Below are positions 50,267 to 63,188 of a stretch of 64,000 nt of DNA, in pieces. A program made the translations under genes and the position numbers. Position 1 is the first letter of the stretch; every line of letters starts with the position of its first letter. The notes below the pieces were generated by a model that saw only the letters and a list, made by a program, of their open reading frames with translations, was not told the DNA's origin and made no database searches. The DNA lies in assembly GCF_963576545.1 (NCBI RefSeq), contig NC_083647.1, positions 4,445,507 to 4,509,506 of the forward strand, in the 5' to 3' direction. This DNA comes from Limanda limanda. Its lineage: Eukaryota; Chordata; Actinopteri; Pleuronectiformes; Pleuronectidae.

Positions 50267-52456
50267 CCGTTATAAGCACATATCTCTTGTTACTTACCTC
50301 ACTGGCACTGATAAGCAGGCACAACCCTGAGCAGCAACTTTTGAAAAGTATTACATTTAGACTAAAGTGTACAAGATTTTCAGTACCCTGTCCTATAATA
50401 CATTCCAAAAGAAGCTGTCTCTATGGATTTTATATAATGAATGACTTCTGTGTTATGCCCCCCTTTCCTTGTTTTATTATGTTTTCTATATCTTTTGTCA
50501 AGACGTTTGTTTTACCTTGTTTTTCTAAGTACTGTCTCAATAAAGCTGTGTCCTACAAATAATGTATAACCTCGGGGATACAAAGCCGTGTTGTTCCAAT
50601 AAAGTTGAATGAAAATCAGGCCAAGGAAATGTTTTCAAAAAGTGTAATAAAATGTGTCTGTCATTGTTATAGGACTGAATGAACTGGAATGTGAGGCAGA
50701 GAACACAGAGCCTGACAAAGGGCTGATCTCCATCACATCTTGGCCTGATTGTGAACCGGATCGGGAGCAGTGGCGGAGCAGGGGTTGGACAGAGAGCAGG
50801 TCAGGCAAACAGATTTCCAAGAGGTAAATCCAAAGGCAGAGAGACCAAGACCTGGATGTATGTGGCAGATTATCGTCGAAGGTGAACTGGGAGCACAGGT
50901 AAAGCAGAAACCACTGAAAGAATGCACATAGCCAAGGCCCCTTCAATTCAATCAAGCTGCTCCAAAATAAACACTGTTTGGATACCAGTACCCTAAATGA
51001 GCTTGAATGTTTTGTTTCCATAGTTCTCTGCATTATTTCACAACAATTTGAAAAACAGGTTATATTTTACCATGTTTAGGAAAAATTAAAAATCTTAATA
51101 TAATCTGCTATGTTCTTCCTTGGCCGCTACAATATCCTTCCACCTAGTTTCTCTGAAGCCTGTTCAGTAGTTCTTACGTTAGCCTGCTAACAGACAGACA
51201 AAAGAGGACGGGGACACGTCATAGGACCAATAGACAACTGGACATAAACATCAGTTCCAAGCAAACAGTGCTGTGGTAATAAATTGTTCCTCTAGTCTGG
51301 CAGTCTTCTCAGGACTGTTTCTGTGCCGGGCGGTATGACACTAAAAAGTCCCAACAACCACATTATTACAAATGACCTTTAAATCCCCAATTAAAACTAA
51401 AAAGGTCAAAACTAAAGGTCAAAATGACCTAATTTTTTCTTAGTTGCTTTTTAAAGTCAGCCAGTAGCTGCTCTTCCTAAATTGTTACACTTCTGTTTAA
51501 TCATGGGAGCCTGTATGGTACTGGGGACAAACAGACGGAGACAGGACCTGGAATTGAGCTCTGTGGGATTTTTCCAGCTGTGTGTGGAGATGAATCATCT
51601 CACAGACAATGGTCTATTACAAGGATGGGACCGGAGACAGCGGAGTGCTGAGCCAGATACACACCTTAGCGCTTAAGTGAGCCGATTCAAGTTTTATGAT
51701 CAACTGTCAAATGCTGCTGTGAGGTCTAACACAATTAAGGCTAAGGAGTCATTTCCAGGCAGCATTCTTTTATTCTTTTTTCGGTAGGCAGGGACAGTCA
51801 TTGAGCTCTCAGGTGGTTGGAAAATCAAAAAAAAAATTTCTCACAACTCTTTCTTAGCCTGTGAGCTCATGTTGACATGATGTCTGTACTTGGGGCCATT
51901 ATTTAAGTTCCCAGATAGAAACACTGTGTTCCTGTACATTTGCTATTGATCCTGATTCCTGGCCGACTCTGAAGACTTTAGTCAGAACTGCTTGACTGGA
52001 AGCTGGAGCTGATATGGAGGCAGCCAAAAGAGTGAACATCACTATCTTCAGTCTTGATCAAGTATATTCATATATCTGCTGTTTTATAACCCTTTTAAAA
52101 GTGATGATTGGCCCGTGAGGCTTTTAATGCAAATAGTTGAGGGATAAAACATCTCCTGTCCTTGTTAACATGCATCTGAATAACAGCAGGGTCAGTGAAC
52201 AAGCTGTGAGATAACAGACGTATCTGAAGTTCACATGGTGCCTGGAGAAATGTTTAACTGTAACACTAGTCTGGATGAATTAATCAAAAAACAAGAGGAA
52301 AAAGCCTTGAGGAGGTTACAACAACAGCTAATGTGTGAAGATGTGAACTTCATGTTTTCACTTCAGTTCTACTTCATTAATGATGCACAGGAAACAACAG
52401 AACTGACTCTGCATATCACATCTCTCCATATGGCTATGGAAGACCGCATTGTGCAC

Positions 52457-52457
52457 T

Positions 52458-52502
<45 letters not shown>
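52457..52502 (+). repeat. (TG)n microsatellite
   Basis: Perfect TG array after a short imperfect lead. Confidence 0.95.
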
Positions 52503-53372
52503 TGTTTACACGGTCACATTATGAGGACTTGTCCTCCTTATGGGGAAAAAACAAGTCCCGTCATGTAAATCGTTTAATATTTAAGTGAAAACATGTTTGA
52601 AGGTTAGTTCAATCAGGAGAGACTTGATTCCCAATTTATGAGATGTCATCAGGATTAGAAGAGGGTGGAGCAGAGCATCGAACAGGAATACCCCCCGGGG
52701 TCTAGACACTGGTGGTGGTTTATCGGTAAACGTTTGTTTGTAAGGCACATATTATTAGCTCGTTGTCCTATTGGACTCGCTGAGTGTGACATCCTCTGCC
52801 CTCAACCCTCACAAGGGTAAGGAACAACTACAAAAAAAACCTTGACAGGGCAAAATGTAGAAACCTCAGGAAGAGCCGCATGCAAGCGATCCCTCTTCCA
52901 GGATGGACAGAAGTGCAATGGATGCCACAAGAAATAAGTATATTGTCTGGCAGTCTTGCCGATTTTTAGTTCGCGATCAGCTGCCACCATGATCGGGTGC
53001 CCCTATAATCCTCGACCCGTTGACATGATCCACAGATCAGTTGAGGTCGGGATCCGGATGAGGTGATGAATATCCTTCAAGACTGGAAGAGAATGGGGTG
53101 ATGGAGGGGTTGAAAGAGTCGCTGAATGATGGCTGACTGAGGAAGAGAGGAGAAGTGATTTTTAAAGTTTGACAGCTGCTGACTGGCTAAGAGAGACTGC
53201 GCCTGACCTGATTGGATATTTAGCAACGCCCAAAATCAGCTGATTGCTATGCAGGTTAAGTCTTCCTGACTGAACTTACGCTAAGCTTCATTTTAAGTTG
53301 TTACTATCGTTAAGGTTAGAGTTAGTCTCCAGGAAATAAATGTTAGGTCCTCTAAAGTCACAAAGGCACGGA

Positions 53373-53513
<141 letters not shown>

Positions 53514-54849
53514 TTTGTTTGTTTGTGTGAGCCAACACACATTTAATCTCACGCTGCCAGAGATAAGTCTGACAAGTGCCAAAGGTGAGAGTGGTCAGTG
53601 GTGTGGTCGCTGTCTGGTCTGGGAGACATGGAATTTTGTCAAAGGCATGACTGGTTTGAAACAGGTTGTTTCAATCCTGAGTGTGGGCATGTGCAGAATG
53701 ATGGGACTCAGTTTAGCAGAAAGTCAATTAGATTGGGTTTGATATCAATCTCTTCTGTTGTCAGACGTTTCACAGTGTAATATCGCCTGTTGGATAACTA
53801 GCTTCACAGACAGATCTAGGGTTCTGGACAGGTTCCGTACAGTATCCAACACCAGACATTCAGCAGGGTCCCCTCAGGAAACAGCATCTTAATTCGCTAA
53901 ACATGGATTTTCTGTTGGATCTGCACCAAATTCCACACACTCATCAAAATGACTCCCATTATCAAGAGCCATGGAGTAATCTGTGAAAAAGTCAAGGGAC
54001 AAAAGTCACATTACACTGTTAATCACACGGTAACCATGCCCGAATGCACACAGTGCTTTTTGACTAGGAATAGGACCGTAATTCATGAACTGAACATAAT
54101 GCCGTATTGAAGAAGACTTGAAATTAGAGATTTCAATTAGAAATTCAATATCACATAATATTCACAGAGTTTTTTAATGCTCTGATTGGATTTTTGGATT
54201 AGAATCTGCATCTTTAGCTGCTTGTTAACGTTGTTAAAATGTCTGTTACTGCAGGGCAGGAAGAGTACAGTAGCCTCATCAGTTTTTAATTAAATCAGCT
54301 CCTGGCTACTGATGAGAGGTGAGAGACTCAACTAAAATTAAAATTCCATAATGACACATTGTTCTAAAATAAGAAAAAACTAAATAAAAGGTCCCCGGAA
54401 ACCCAAATCCATGACATTTTTTTTGTGTGAAAGTGAAAATTTGTAAACAAATTCCCATGTACACTGCCCCAAATGGTCAAACTTGTGCTAAATTAATAAC
54501 ATGTTATGCTAATAAAAACTAATATCTAAAAATGAAGCTAAAATATCCGGATCCAGGGTCTGCATAGCAACGGTCTTGCCTGTCTTACTTTTTACAGTTC
54601 ATGGCTGAGTTGGTGATATTTACCTCAGCCAAGGAGGTTTGTTTTTTTGTGAACAAGTTTACACAAAAACAATTGAATATTAAAATAAATTAAATCCTCC
54701 AGTATCTAAAATCCAAAAATATAAAAGTAACTTTTAAGTAAGGTAGTAAAGTAGAAATTATTTTTTCTGAACTCATTATAAAAAGCAGCATAGAACCAGA
54801 ATTGCTCAACCCTGGAAAGTACCAACTATAAAATAGAATTTCTAAAATT

Positions 54850-55358
54850 TCTAGGGCTGCAAAGCATGTATGGCCGCTTTACAGAACCTTGTGTTTTAAT
54901 GGCGTGTAATCAAACTTTGACGCCACGCCACGGTCACACCGTGTGACGAAAAATCAACCCTTGCATAACTTTTAATCTCCGTCTTGTTGTGATGACACTC
55001 ATCTCAATTTGAAGTTGATCCGATGTAAGCCCTGGGACAAGTACCTCAAAGTAAAAATGTGGACTATGGCAAAAATGGCCACTAAATGCAAAATAGAAGG
55101 CTTCCTGTGGCGTTTTTCCAATTGCACCTAAGACTTTTTTGTTTGTCTGGTCATGATACACATGTGAATCGATTTTTGTGCAGATCGGTCAATGTGAACA
55201 CGTTCCGGGGGTCTCGGGGGCACCGTTGAGCCATTTTGCAACACCCATTGAAAATCCCTCCAGAATACGTAAATTTTCCCCACTTTCTAACTTTCTGCAA
55301 ATTTTGTTAAGAATTTGAGCATGGTAAAGCCCTCAAAAAGCCAATTCATTTGCCTGAA

Positions 55359-55391
<33 letters not shown>

Positions 55392-55486
55392 AACTAATAA
55401 TAATACTAATAATAAATAATAATAATCCTTACAATTTCAATAGGGCCTCACCTGTCAGTGTCTGTCAGTGCTCCGGCCCTAAAAAT
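54850..55486. mobile_element. Repeat element with TAGGGC inverted ends, containing (ACT)n
   Basis: It starts CTAGGGCTGCAAAGCATG and ends TCAGTGCTCCGGCCCTAAAA, whose reverse complement resembles the start. The interior contains the TTGAAGTTGATCCGATGTAA and GGGGGCACCGTTGAGCC blocks seen in fish repeats. The trinucleotide array (55360-55428) sits near the right end. Confidence 0.5.
55360..55428 (+). repeat. (ACT)n / (AAT)n microsatellite
   Basis: About ten ACT units followed by AAT-rich units, near the right end of the element at 54850-55486. Confidence 0.9.
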
Positions 55487-55489
55487 AAG

Positions 55490-55800
55490 ATAAAACTTGG
55501 TTGAAGGATGTGACATGGGCACAGGGAAGAATGATTTAAATTTTTAGTGTCGATCTGTTTAAAGGTTAGATGATCTTAGAATTTTTACCACTTTGTTTAA
55601 CCTTGTGACATTTTTTTTTTTTTTTTACATTTGTACTTATTTCTCTGAGAATATTTCATAGATCTTGATGAAAACAATTAGGCACATCTATGGGAAATTA
55701 TATCTATGAGTGTGTTAAATTGTTACAGCATTATTGACTTTAAGGGAACTGCTGGGTCTTGGCAGAGGCATGTGCTCCACTGAGTTCCATTCTAGTTCTC
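55490..55800 (+). repeat. Second copy of the GGTGGAAGGATG repeat
   Basis: Shared blocks are ACTTGGTTGAAGGATGTGAC, CATAGATCTTGATGAAAAC, TCTATGAGTGTGTTAAATTG and GGTCTTGGCAGAGGCATG, ending ACTGAGTTCCATTCTAG. It includes a T-run at 55611-55626. Confidence 0.7.
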
Positions 55801-58389
55801 GGTCAGTTTTTCCAATCAAACAACATGCTTTTACTTTACGGCCATTTCATACGCTTCATATACGGTATATATTTACAATACATATAATCATTTATCCACA
55901 TCAATTAATATAACAATGCTGTTAAGTGCAACATACTCATATTACAAGTACAATGTTGTGGAAAGAACTGCTGCTTTTGCACTTATTGAGACTTACAAAC
56001 TGTTTCCACAGGATCTAACCGCCTTTAAACTGCCAGCTAGTCGTCCCAAAGGGAGATTGAACTGCTACCTTTGCATAAGTACTGAAGCACCATACTCTAG
56101 CATACATAAGAGAGCTGCAGCAGCTGCTGCAGATGTTCAGGAGCTTCAGAAAAAGTGGCTGTCAGGGAGGTCGCCTCCATGTGAGAGAAGCCTCTCGTCT
56201 ATTATGTGTGGCGGCGTTTCACGGCTCGGCCAGCGGATCACTAACCGGGTGTTTGAGACACAGCCACATTCAGACCATGACACTAGGCAGCAGCTTCTCC
56301 TTTCAACACTCCAGCCATATTGTTACACTCCATTATTAAATCGAGGTAAAGCTGATGAAGTGGAACAAGCAATTAGAAACTCAATCAAAAAGTGGCCCAG
56401 ATCTCAGTCTGCTCATTTGTATTAAGACAGTTTAGTTGCTGTACCTCATGATGGCTCTCTGTGGGGTTTAATTGAATGCAGATCGGTCGTTATCCCACAC
56501 GGGCACATTGGTTCTGCAGGGCAAGATGCAGGAGACGGCTCTGGAGAGCATTCAATCACTCATAAAGGTGTGTGTCTCTGCTCTTTTCTATCCATCATTA
56601 GGCTAATGAGGACATTCAGAACAGGCTGATCATTTTAAAAAAGATGACAAAAAAATTGCTCTTGGAAAAAAGCAATTTTCTGGAAAGAAATTAAAATCCT
56701 GAAATCATCTGGTTTGTTACGATAATAGTTTTTATAGAAACATAATCAGTGTTACTTGTGTTTTTAAACTGGGAGGTAGCACACAAAATGAGTCTTTTTG
56801 TAAAAAAATTATATTTTGTAAGAAAAGTTTTTTTCTAGATTAAATAAAGTAAAGTCGGTAAAGTCATTAGTCATGATACTGATTAGAATGATTGATTTAT
56901 ATTATTGTATTTCTACAATATGTATTTTTCTACATGTAGTACTATTGCCTCCTTATTACGCTTTAATCTGTCCTGTTTCAGCTTTAACCCTATATTCAAA
57001 TTCTAAACAGAGAAACTGGTCCAAACTGAAGCTCTTTACTAATTCGAATAGACAACTCTTTTATTCGTTATAACTTAGTTTATAGCTATTGATGAGAACA
57101 ATTACAAGTTTTTAGATCGTGTCATATTCCTGGTAATGATGTGCTTATAAATGCTTTGCTTACTACAAAGATGATCAAAAGGTTCAATAAGAAAAGTGAC
57201 ACCAGCTCCATATCTATGTAGAAAGAATTTAAAGTTTGTTACAACTTGTCAATTTGACTAATTCTGAGGTCAGACTTAATGGTTCATGTATTTATGCTAA
57301 GCTTATATCTCCTATAACAGTAACTTAATATTGAAAGTACTGGACATTAGAGGGGTATTGATTCTGTCATGTAACTTTAAAAAGTGAATTATTTTGTGAA
57401 ATACAAATTCTTCAAAAATGTATCTTTATAGTTATATTTTCTTTTTACAAAATCCATATTACTGATTAATTAAGCTGGAAATGGTTCTCTTTAAAGATAC
57501 ATACACAATGAGCAAATGTTTTAAGCACTGACGACACACAAACACATAATTCTGGAAAGAGATATGTATTTTTTCTAAAACTGCATAAATGGGCTATAGA
57601 TATGATTCTGCTAAGGCTACATGGTCAACACTAACATTAACAGCTGTTTAATCACCAAACTAGCAGAGACTTTATGAGTCACATTCATATCTTAGTATTG
57701 GAAAACAAGTTACAGATGTTAGCATGCTAACAGCTAGCCCCAGCCCGGTGGGTGGGTCGTTGTAGTGATGGTCAGAGAAGTGGCTGCTCCGCTTGTCTTG
57801 AAAAATGACAATGGCTGGAGTCGTTGGCAGGCGAATCTCACCATCTGCTCCAGGAAGGATCCCACGCTTTGGCGGCAGAATGTTTTTTACAATACGCCAC
57901 TTTAAAAGCCCTCTATGTTTTAAACGTACACATTCTGCAGATAGAATATTCACACATATTTCAGCGGGATCTTTAGAGATTTGAACATCTCACACATTAC
58001 AACTATGTTTTCCCAATGTTTAACAATCTGAGCCCAGAACTAATGATACTTCATGCGCTCTTTCAGTTTTCCTCGACTGGACGGGCTCAGTGGAAACTGT
58101 CCAGTTTGATTCCAGGCCAGGACAACAGGCAATTCAACACATTCAACAAGACTGTCACCAGTTTTCATGTGTTCCCTCTTGTTTCCATTTTGTAATTTAG
58201 CAGCAGGACGGTAAGGAACCTGTCTCATTAGGCAGGGGTTCAGTTGGTGGGACCTTTGACTCCATCTACTGGTCACTCACTTGGCTCTCGTGTTGAAGTG
58301 TGTTTACTGGGACAGAACTGAAATACCACACAGAGATTTAAAAAATAAAATAGAACATCAAAGGCATGTGTGTGCAGCAGGTAGAATAC

Positions 58390-58690
58390 AAATCTAAAAC
58401 AACGTCCGGCCCAGGCGAGCGAGAGCGGAGACCGGGGCGCGCTCTCACACTGAGCTGCCTGGATTTCCTCAGGTGACATGGCGGTAATCTCACAGCAGAC
58501 ATCACAGAGGAAAACCGCAGTTCACTTCCTCTCCACTGTGCCACCGCGCTTCCCCTTCACCTGCCAACGCACAATCAAAAATGCAAACCCGTGGCACGGA
58601 ACCAAAAGTGGAGCATGGCTCGCGGTGCGGTGGGATATCACAGTGGCAGAGATTAGAGGCGGTGGTGAGGCGGGGGTCTTACAGAGAGAG
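58390..58690. promoter_or_regulatory. CpG-rich patch, possible unassigned promoter
   Basis: CpG dinucleotides cluster here (for example CGGCCCAGGCGAGCGAGAGC near 58407 and GGGGCGCGCTC near 58434; GCTCGCGGTGCGGTGGG near 58618) in otherwise AT-rich intergenic DNA. Overlapping short frames on both strands (58338-58544 minus, 58478-58774 plus) are not recognisable. It could be a promoter of a non-coding transcript, or a GC-rich repeat. Confidence 0.35.
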
Positions 58691-60163
58691 AGTTCTGTAT
58701 TAACTAAACTCTGCAGTGTGTACAGCAGGGTTTCGTATGGATTCAGGGGGTCAATGTTTATTTTATTTTTTTAAATAGCAAGAAACTGGGTTTGTTTAAA
58801 ATGACTGATTTACACATACACTAATGCATTCACCCAAAAGCCCAGATCAAAAGCAAAATCCTGCCAGAGGAAAGAAAATATATATTTCTGTCGTCGCCAT
58901 TAAAGCTTTGATTCAAACAATATGAAGCATATAAAAAAGAAAAAAAACCTATTCCAAGTTAATTTGAGTTCCATTTTAAATTCTCTACACCTAGCACACA
59001 AAGTAATGGATTTCACGGATTAGAAAATGAGCAGCACAAGCCCCTATGGCTCTTAGATGACAGATAGTGTTACTGCATTTGGCTGGTTGTCTCCAAACAG
59101 AACAAACGGTCATATGGTCTGTTTCTGTTCCTGAGTAATGGTATTAAATCATGATCAGATCATTTCAGTATTTCATCCATCGCGCGTTTGTGTTAATATT
59201 GGATCTGGTGGAATATAAGATGTACAGAGCAAGAAATAATCTACTTCCTGTTAGCAGAGGCTTTTGGTACGAACAGACTGAGCGAAGAAATCAAACAAAG
59301 CAAATATCTCAGACAGTTTAAAAAGATGCACCAAAATCTTTTATGAGAGGTACATTAAACAAGAGGAATGGAAAACATGTTCCTGATGTACCAGCTACAC
59401 GAGAATAAGATGGATTGACATCTCGACATGGAGGCATTAAAAGTGCTGAAGCTAAAGAAACTTAACTTAATTTAAGGGGATCAGTAAAGATTCAGAATTG
59501 CACCTCGAAAGTGTCACAAAAGATCTAAAAAAGAACCGTCAGAATCTAGCAGAGACCGGGACATCAGGATTTTTAGTAACTGGTTAGAGTTGAGCTCCTA
59601 AACCCTGCGATGCAACCTATAACACATCTTACAAACTCCATGCACCCGGTTGGTAACATCAACCTCCTGTGCCAGCGGAAGCCAAGATAACCCTTATGAC
59701 GTCACAGTGACATCATCAGGGTTACTCTTTTGCAAAGAGAGAGTAGAAATTACTGTGAAGGTGAATTTAAAGTTTGGTGTTTGGTCCTTGTGTCGAAAAT
59801 GTCATCATCCACTGATTTCAGGAAGGGAAGGCAGGGATCCCTGTGCAGAAACCCGCGTGCAGACCAATATCTGAGACCAGGTCGACTGCAGATGCAGCAG
59901 AGGTACAATACACTATCCACCCAAATGGAATGTGGGATCAGGTGGACATGTGTTGAGCAGCCGACCGACACCAACCCTCATTTAGCCGTGAATGTAACCG
60001 TGACCAGTGACCAGAACAAGTGGTCCCAGTGGACACTGATCGCAGAAAATAAGGTCAACCCTTTAGAGTGGACCTTAAACAGAAGTTTCACATCACTTTA
60101 AAAATGGAAGTCACATCCAACTGAACAACTCAGAATCATAGATTAAAATTGAATGGCAATATT

Positions 60164-60169
60164 TTTATT
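60164..60169 (-). terminator. Candidate polyadenylation signal (AATAAA) of the unrecognised gene
   Basis: AATAAA on the minus strand about 1 kb downstream of the stop at 61172. If used, the 3' UTR would be about 1 kb and would contain the TTAA-ended repeat at 60453-60727. Such hexamers are frequent in AT-rich DNA, so this is only a candidate. Confidence 0.3.
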
Positions 60170-60452
60170 AAGTTAGGAAATCAACACATTTAAGAAATTC
60201 ATTTATATACACTGGTTCTATTGTATGGATTTTAAAAAAAGAGACAAAAATATGCTTGACACACCAAGCGACATGTTATAGACTTTGCAATTCACAGACC
60301 CATAAATAAAATAATCATTGTTCAAATCATAATAACAAGTTTATGATATTAGCACTATCTCAAACCTCCCCGTTTTCATTTGTTCACCTCAACCAAATAA
60401 CATTAAATAAAATATAAATCAAGAACACTGTCACTGAACTGTTCTTCTGGTC

Positions 60453-60727
60453 TTAAAGGACCAGTGTGTAGAAGATTTAGCGACATCTAGTGGTGAAGCA
60501 ACTAAATCCCTCTCCCCTTCCTAGCGTGCAGGAGAACTGATGGAGCCAAAGTTTGTTTTGTCTCTTCTAGGCTACCGTAGAAACATAAGAGACTCTGTAG
60601 ATATAAAGTGTTCGCTCTGAGGTAATAAAAACACTGACGAAAATATAATTATGAAAATTGTAATCATGAAAATTAGATTAAATTTCTGCTGATAGATCCC
60701 CCTAAATCCAACACACTGGAACTTTAA
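60453..60727. mobile_element. TTAA-ended MITE
   Basis: Left end TTAAAGGACCAGTGTGTAG; the right end reversed reads TTAAAGTTCCAGTGTGTTG. TTAA sits at both borders (60453-60456, 60724-60727). The interior has the GCGACATCTAGTGGTGAAGC block seen in many fish genomes. A fragment of the same family is probably at 22155-22195 (CACTAGATGTCACTAAAT). It would lie in the 3' UTR or just downstream of the unrecognised gene. Confidence 0.7.
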
Positions 60728-61171
60728 CTGTGGTAAAACTAAAAATACATAAAGCTTATCTACCATGTGTTCCATGGGAAACAAAGAAAAGGCAATGGTT
60801 TAAGAAATCATTTCTCATGAAATATCGGTAAGCCTTAAGATAAACTTTCAAGCGATTTCAGTAAGGTCATTTACAACAGGTAAAAGAGGCAGGGTTTTAC
60901 CATTAAAGCAGTCAAATAATACTAACATTTGCTACTTTGTTCAAAATATACAGAGAAGAACCGCTGAAAAGTGCTTCAGTTGGAGCTGCTAGTGGCACGC
61001 ACCACAGTAAACAACTATGCAGAATTTGACAGGGTTTAGCAGGTAGAACGGGCATGTCTGTTTGTTTGTTGTACAGTAGTCACCACTGCCGTACAGTAAT
61101 CCAGTGTTTGATACCTGTAGAGAATGTTCAGTTTGCACAGCTTTCGTAACGGTGGTTCCACTGAGCCTTCC

Positions 61172-61388
61172 TCAGTGCTCCTCTTTGTCGCGGCCTTTCT
61201 TCTCCTTCTCGTCCTGCAGAGCCGTGCCCAGCTTCTTGATGAGCACCGACAGCACCTTGTCCAGCGGGTCCATCACACCCCTCTGCAGCCACTTGGGAAT
61301 TGTAGTCCTGGCGTGGTGGAAGCCAAGTTTCTGCAGGATGTAGTCCACACCCACCGGGTCAATCTTACGTCCCGTCCAAGAGATGAGC
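61172..61388 (-). CDS. Terminal coding exon of an unrecognised conserved-looking protein
   Basis: The last coding exon begins after a (CT)n-CCAG acceptor and ends at TGA (61172-61174). It encodes 71 residues plus the split arginine codon. Segments that can be read include LISWTGRKIDPVGVDYILQ, KLGFHHARTTIPKWLQRG and MDPLDKVLSVLIKKLG, followed by a charged tail, DEKEKKGRDKEEH. G+C and codon use are clearly coding-like against AT-rich surroundings, and it joins exon 63189-63360 in phase. I see no membrane segment or catalytic motif and do not recognise the family. It is not TMEM18, which flanks SNTG2 in humans. Confidence 0.8.
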
Positions 61389-61390
61389 CT

Positions 61391-61413
61391 GGAGAGAGAG
61401 AGAGAGAGAGAGG
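61391..61413 (-). repeat. (CT)n microsatellite forming the acceptor polypyrimidine tract
   Basis: On the minus strand about 11 CT units run directly into CCAG, the acceptor of the terminal coding exon of the unrecognised gene. Confidence 0.9.
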
Positions 61414-62719
61414 AGATGTCCAGTTTAGTCGGGAGTCCAGGACCAAATGTTTACAGACAGCAGATGTTGATAATCACAGGATTGATTCAACAGAGATTGG
61501 TGTTTTCAAATCATTTGTCCATATGTTCTCACTCCCAGTAGCTAAACACATACACTCAAGTGCTTCAGTAGAGTATTAAAGTTATTTTTACTCAAGATCT
61601 TCTGTTCTCTGTTACTTTTTACTTTACCCCACTACATTGTTTAATTTTTGTTGATAACATACAACACAATGACTTATAAAATAAAGTGCATCAACTAATC
61701 AGTATTAAAATCTTGATCAATCAATATCAGTTGTATCATAAGATGAAAGTTACACAGTCCTGCATCTTGATTAAGGGTGCTCCGATTGAGATGGCTGACT
61801 TGTCATTTTCTTCATTAAAATTCTTTTGTATTCTAACTTAGGAAGTTATGTGAGGACTCCTTTCTCGTTTTTGTCTCAGAGCCGATGGTTGAAATAGATA
61901 ACAAGTAATCAGTAGCAATGCATCCTAGGCCACATTGAATGATCATATACACACAATGTGAGTACACGTGAAACACGCTGTCTGATCACCATTTGCTTCT
62001 GTGTGATGCAAATGACTTGTTTGTCCTTTTGTTGAAGCAGCAGATGTCTGTGTTCCATAATATCACCAGAATCCCTCTAAAATCGTGCACTTTAGAGAGT
62101 TGCTGAGTGAAGAGAAACTTTATAAACTTTGTGAAACGCTGCCTACAACTGATTCCTAATTATTTAAGCCGTCTTGTAAATTCGGCAAATGTAATAAATG
62201 AATTATTTCTTTCTTTCTATAAGGAATGATCTCTCTGATCGGGTTGTATAACTTCCTCTCCTCCGGACCAATGTGTGTGACTCCCGGGTGAGAGCCAGTC
62301 ACAGACCGGCACTCCTCTCTCTGGTATTAATGCCTTTCTTTGTCATCTCTCTGTGATGTGAAAACAGGAAAACACCCCTGATCTTGATGTTTTGTAGAGC
62401 ATATACAAATAGAGTATTGTTAAAATATGATATTGCTGTTATATCATGCTCTGCATAACAAATATATATGCATAGTCAGATATATCTATATCTATATCTA
62501 TTGATACATGGATAGAGAAAGACATAGATAGTATATATTGTTTATTTCATTGCACTACTTTTTCGCTTCTTTTCCCAACTGGTAACGTTTACAACACAGA
62601 ACCAGTTTCTATTATACAATACATTTCGGAGCACCTGCCTCTATAATTGAAGTATTTAAAAAAAATGTTTGGACCATTCTTTGACGTATTTCTCGAATTG
62701 TTTGTCGTCTTCGTCCATG

Positions 62720-62805
62720 GCTGTACGTCTATTTCTATGTAAATACACCAGGAGCGGAAAAACTGATTCAAATTCTTATGTGGCCAATAAAGTTGATTCT
62801 GAAAG
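62720..62805 (+). mobile_element. LINE-like 3' tail
   Basis: Ends with TATGTGGCCAATAAAGTTGA followed by TTCTG, the same kind of 3' terminus as the tails near 21.5 and 24.6 kb. It lies in the last intron of the unrecognised gene, antisense to it. Confidence 0.45.
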
Positions 62806-63188
62806 GAAATAATTGTATGAATAATTCTTTCACCTCTTTTCATAAAAGACCCAAAAAATTTAACAAAATCAGCTTGAAATAGAGCTTGAGTTTGTCCTTT
62901 ACATGCCTCTGTTTTCCTCGAAATAGAAATGACAATATATCAAATTGCTCGTCTGTCTTTCTTTCCTTCTCTCTAAACCCATTGCCAATTTACAATGATG
63001 CGGGACAACCTTGTTTATCTGGATCTGCCTGTTTGCTCTTTGCAACATTAAAAAAATCTGGCGTGAGTGTCTTCTCCTGTTTGTTTTGTATGAGTGCTCG
63101 GACTGAATTTGATTCCGTCATAAAGAAGGGCGCGGGCCGGTTTAAGAAAACACCAAATATTTCTGCTGTGCGGTGAAGTGGCGCTGAC

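Larger units (their letters stand above)
61389..63188 (-). other. Last intron of the unrecognised gene
   Basis: 1800-bp intron with GT donor (63188) and AG acceptor (61389-61390). It holds a GA/CT microsatellite at the acceptor, a short ATCTAT-type repeat near 62480-62505 and a LINE-like 3' tail near 62.75-62.8 kb. Confidence 0.7.
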
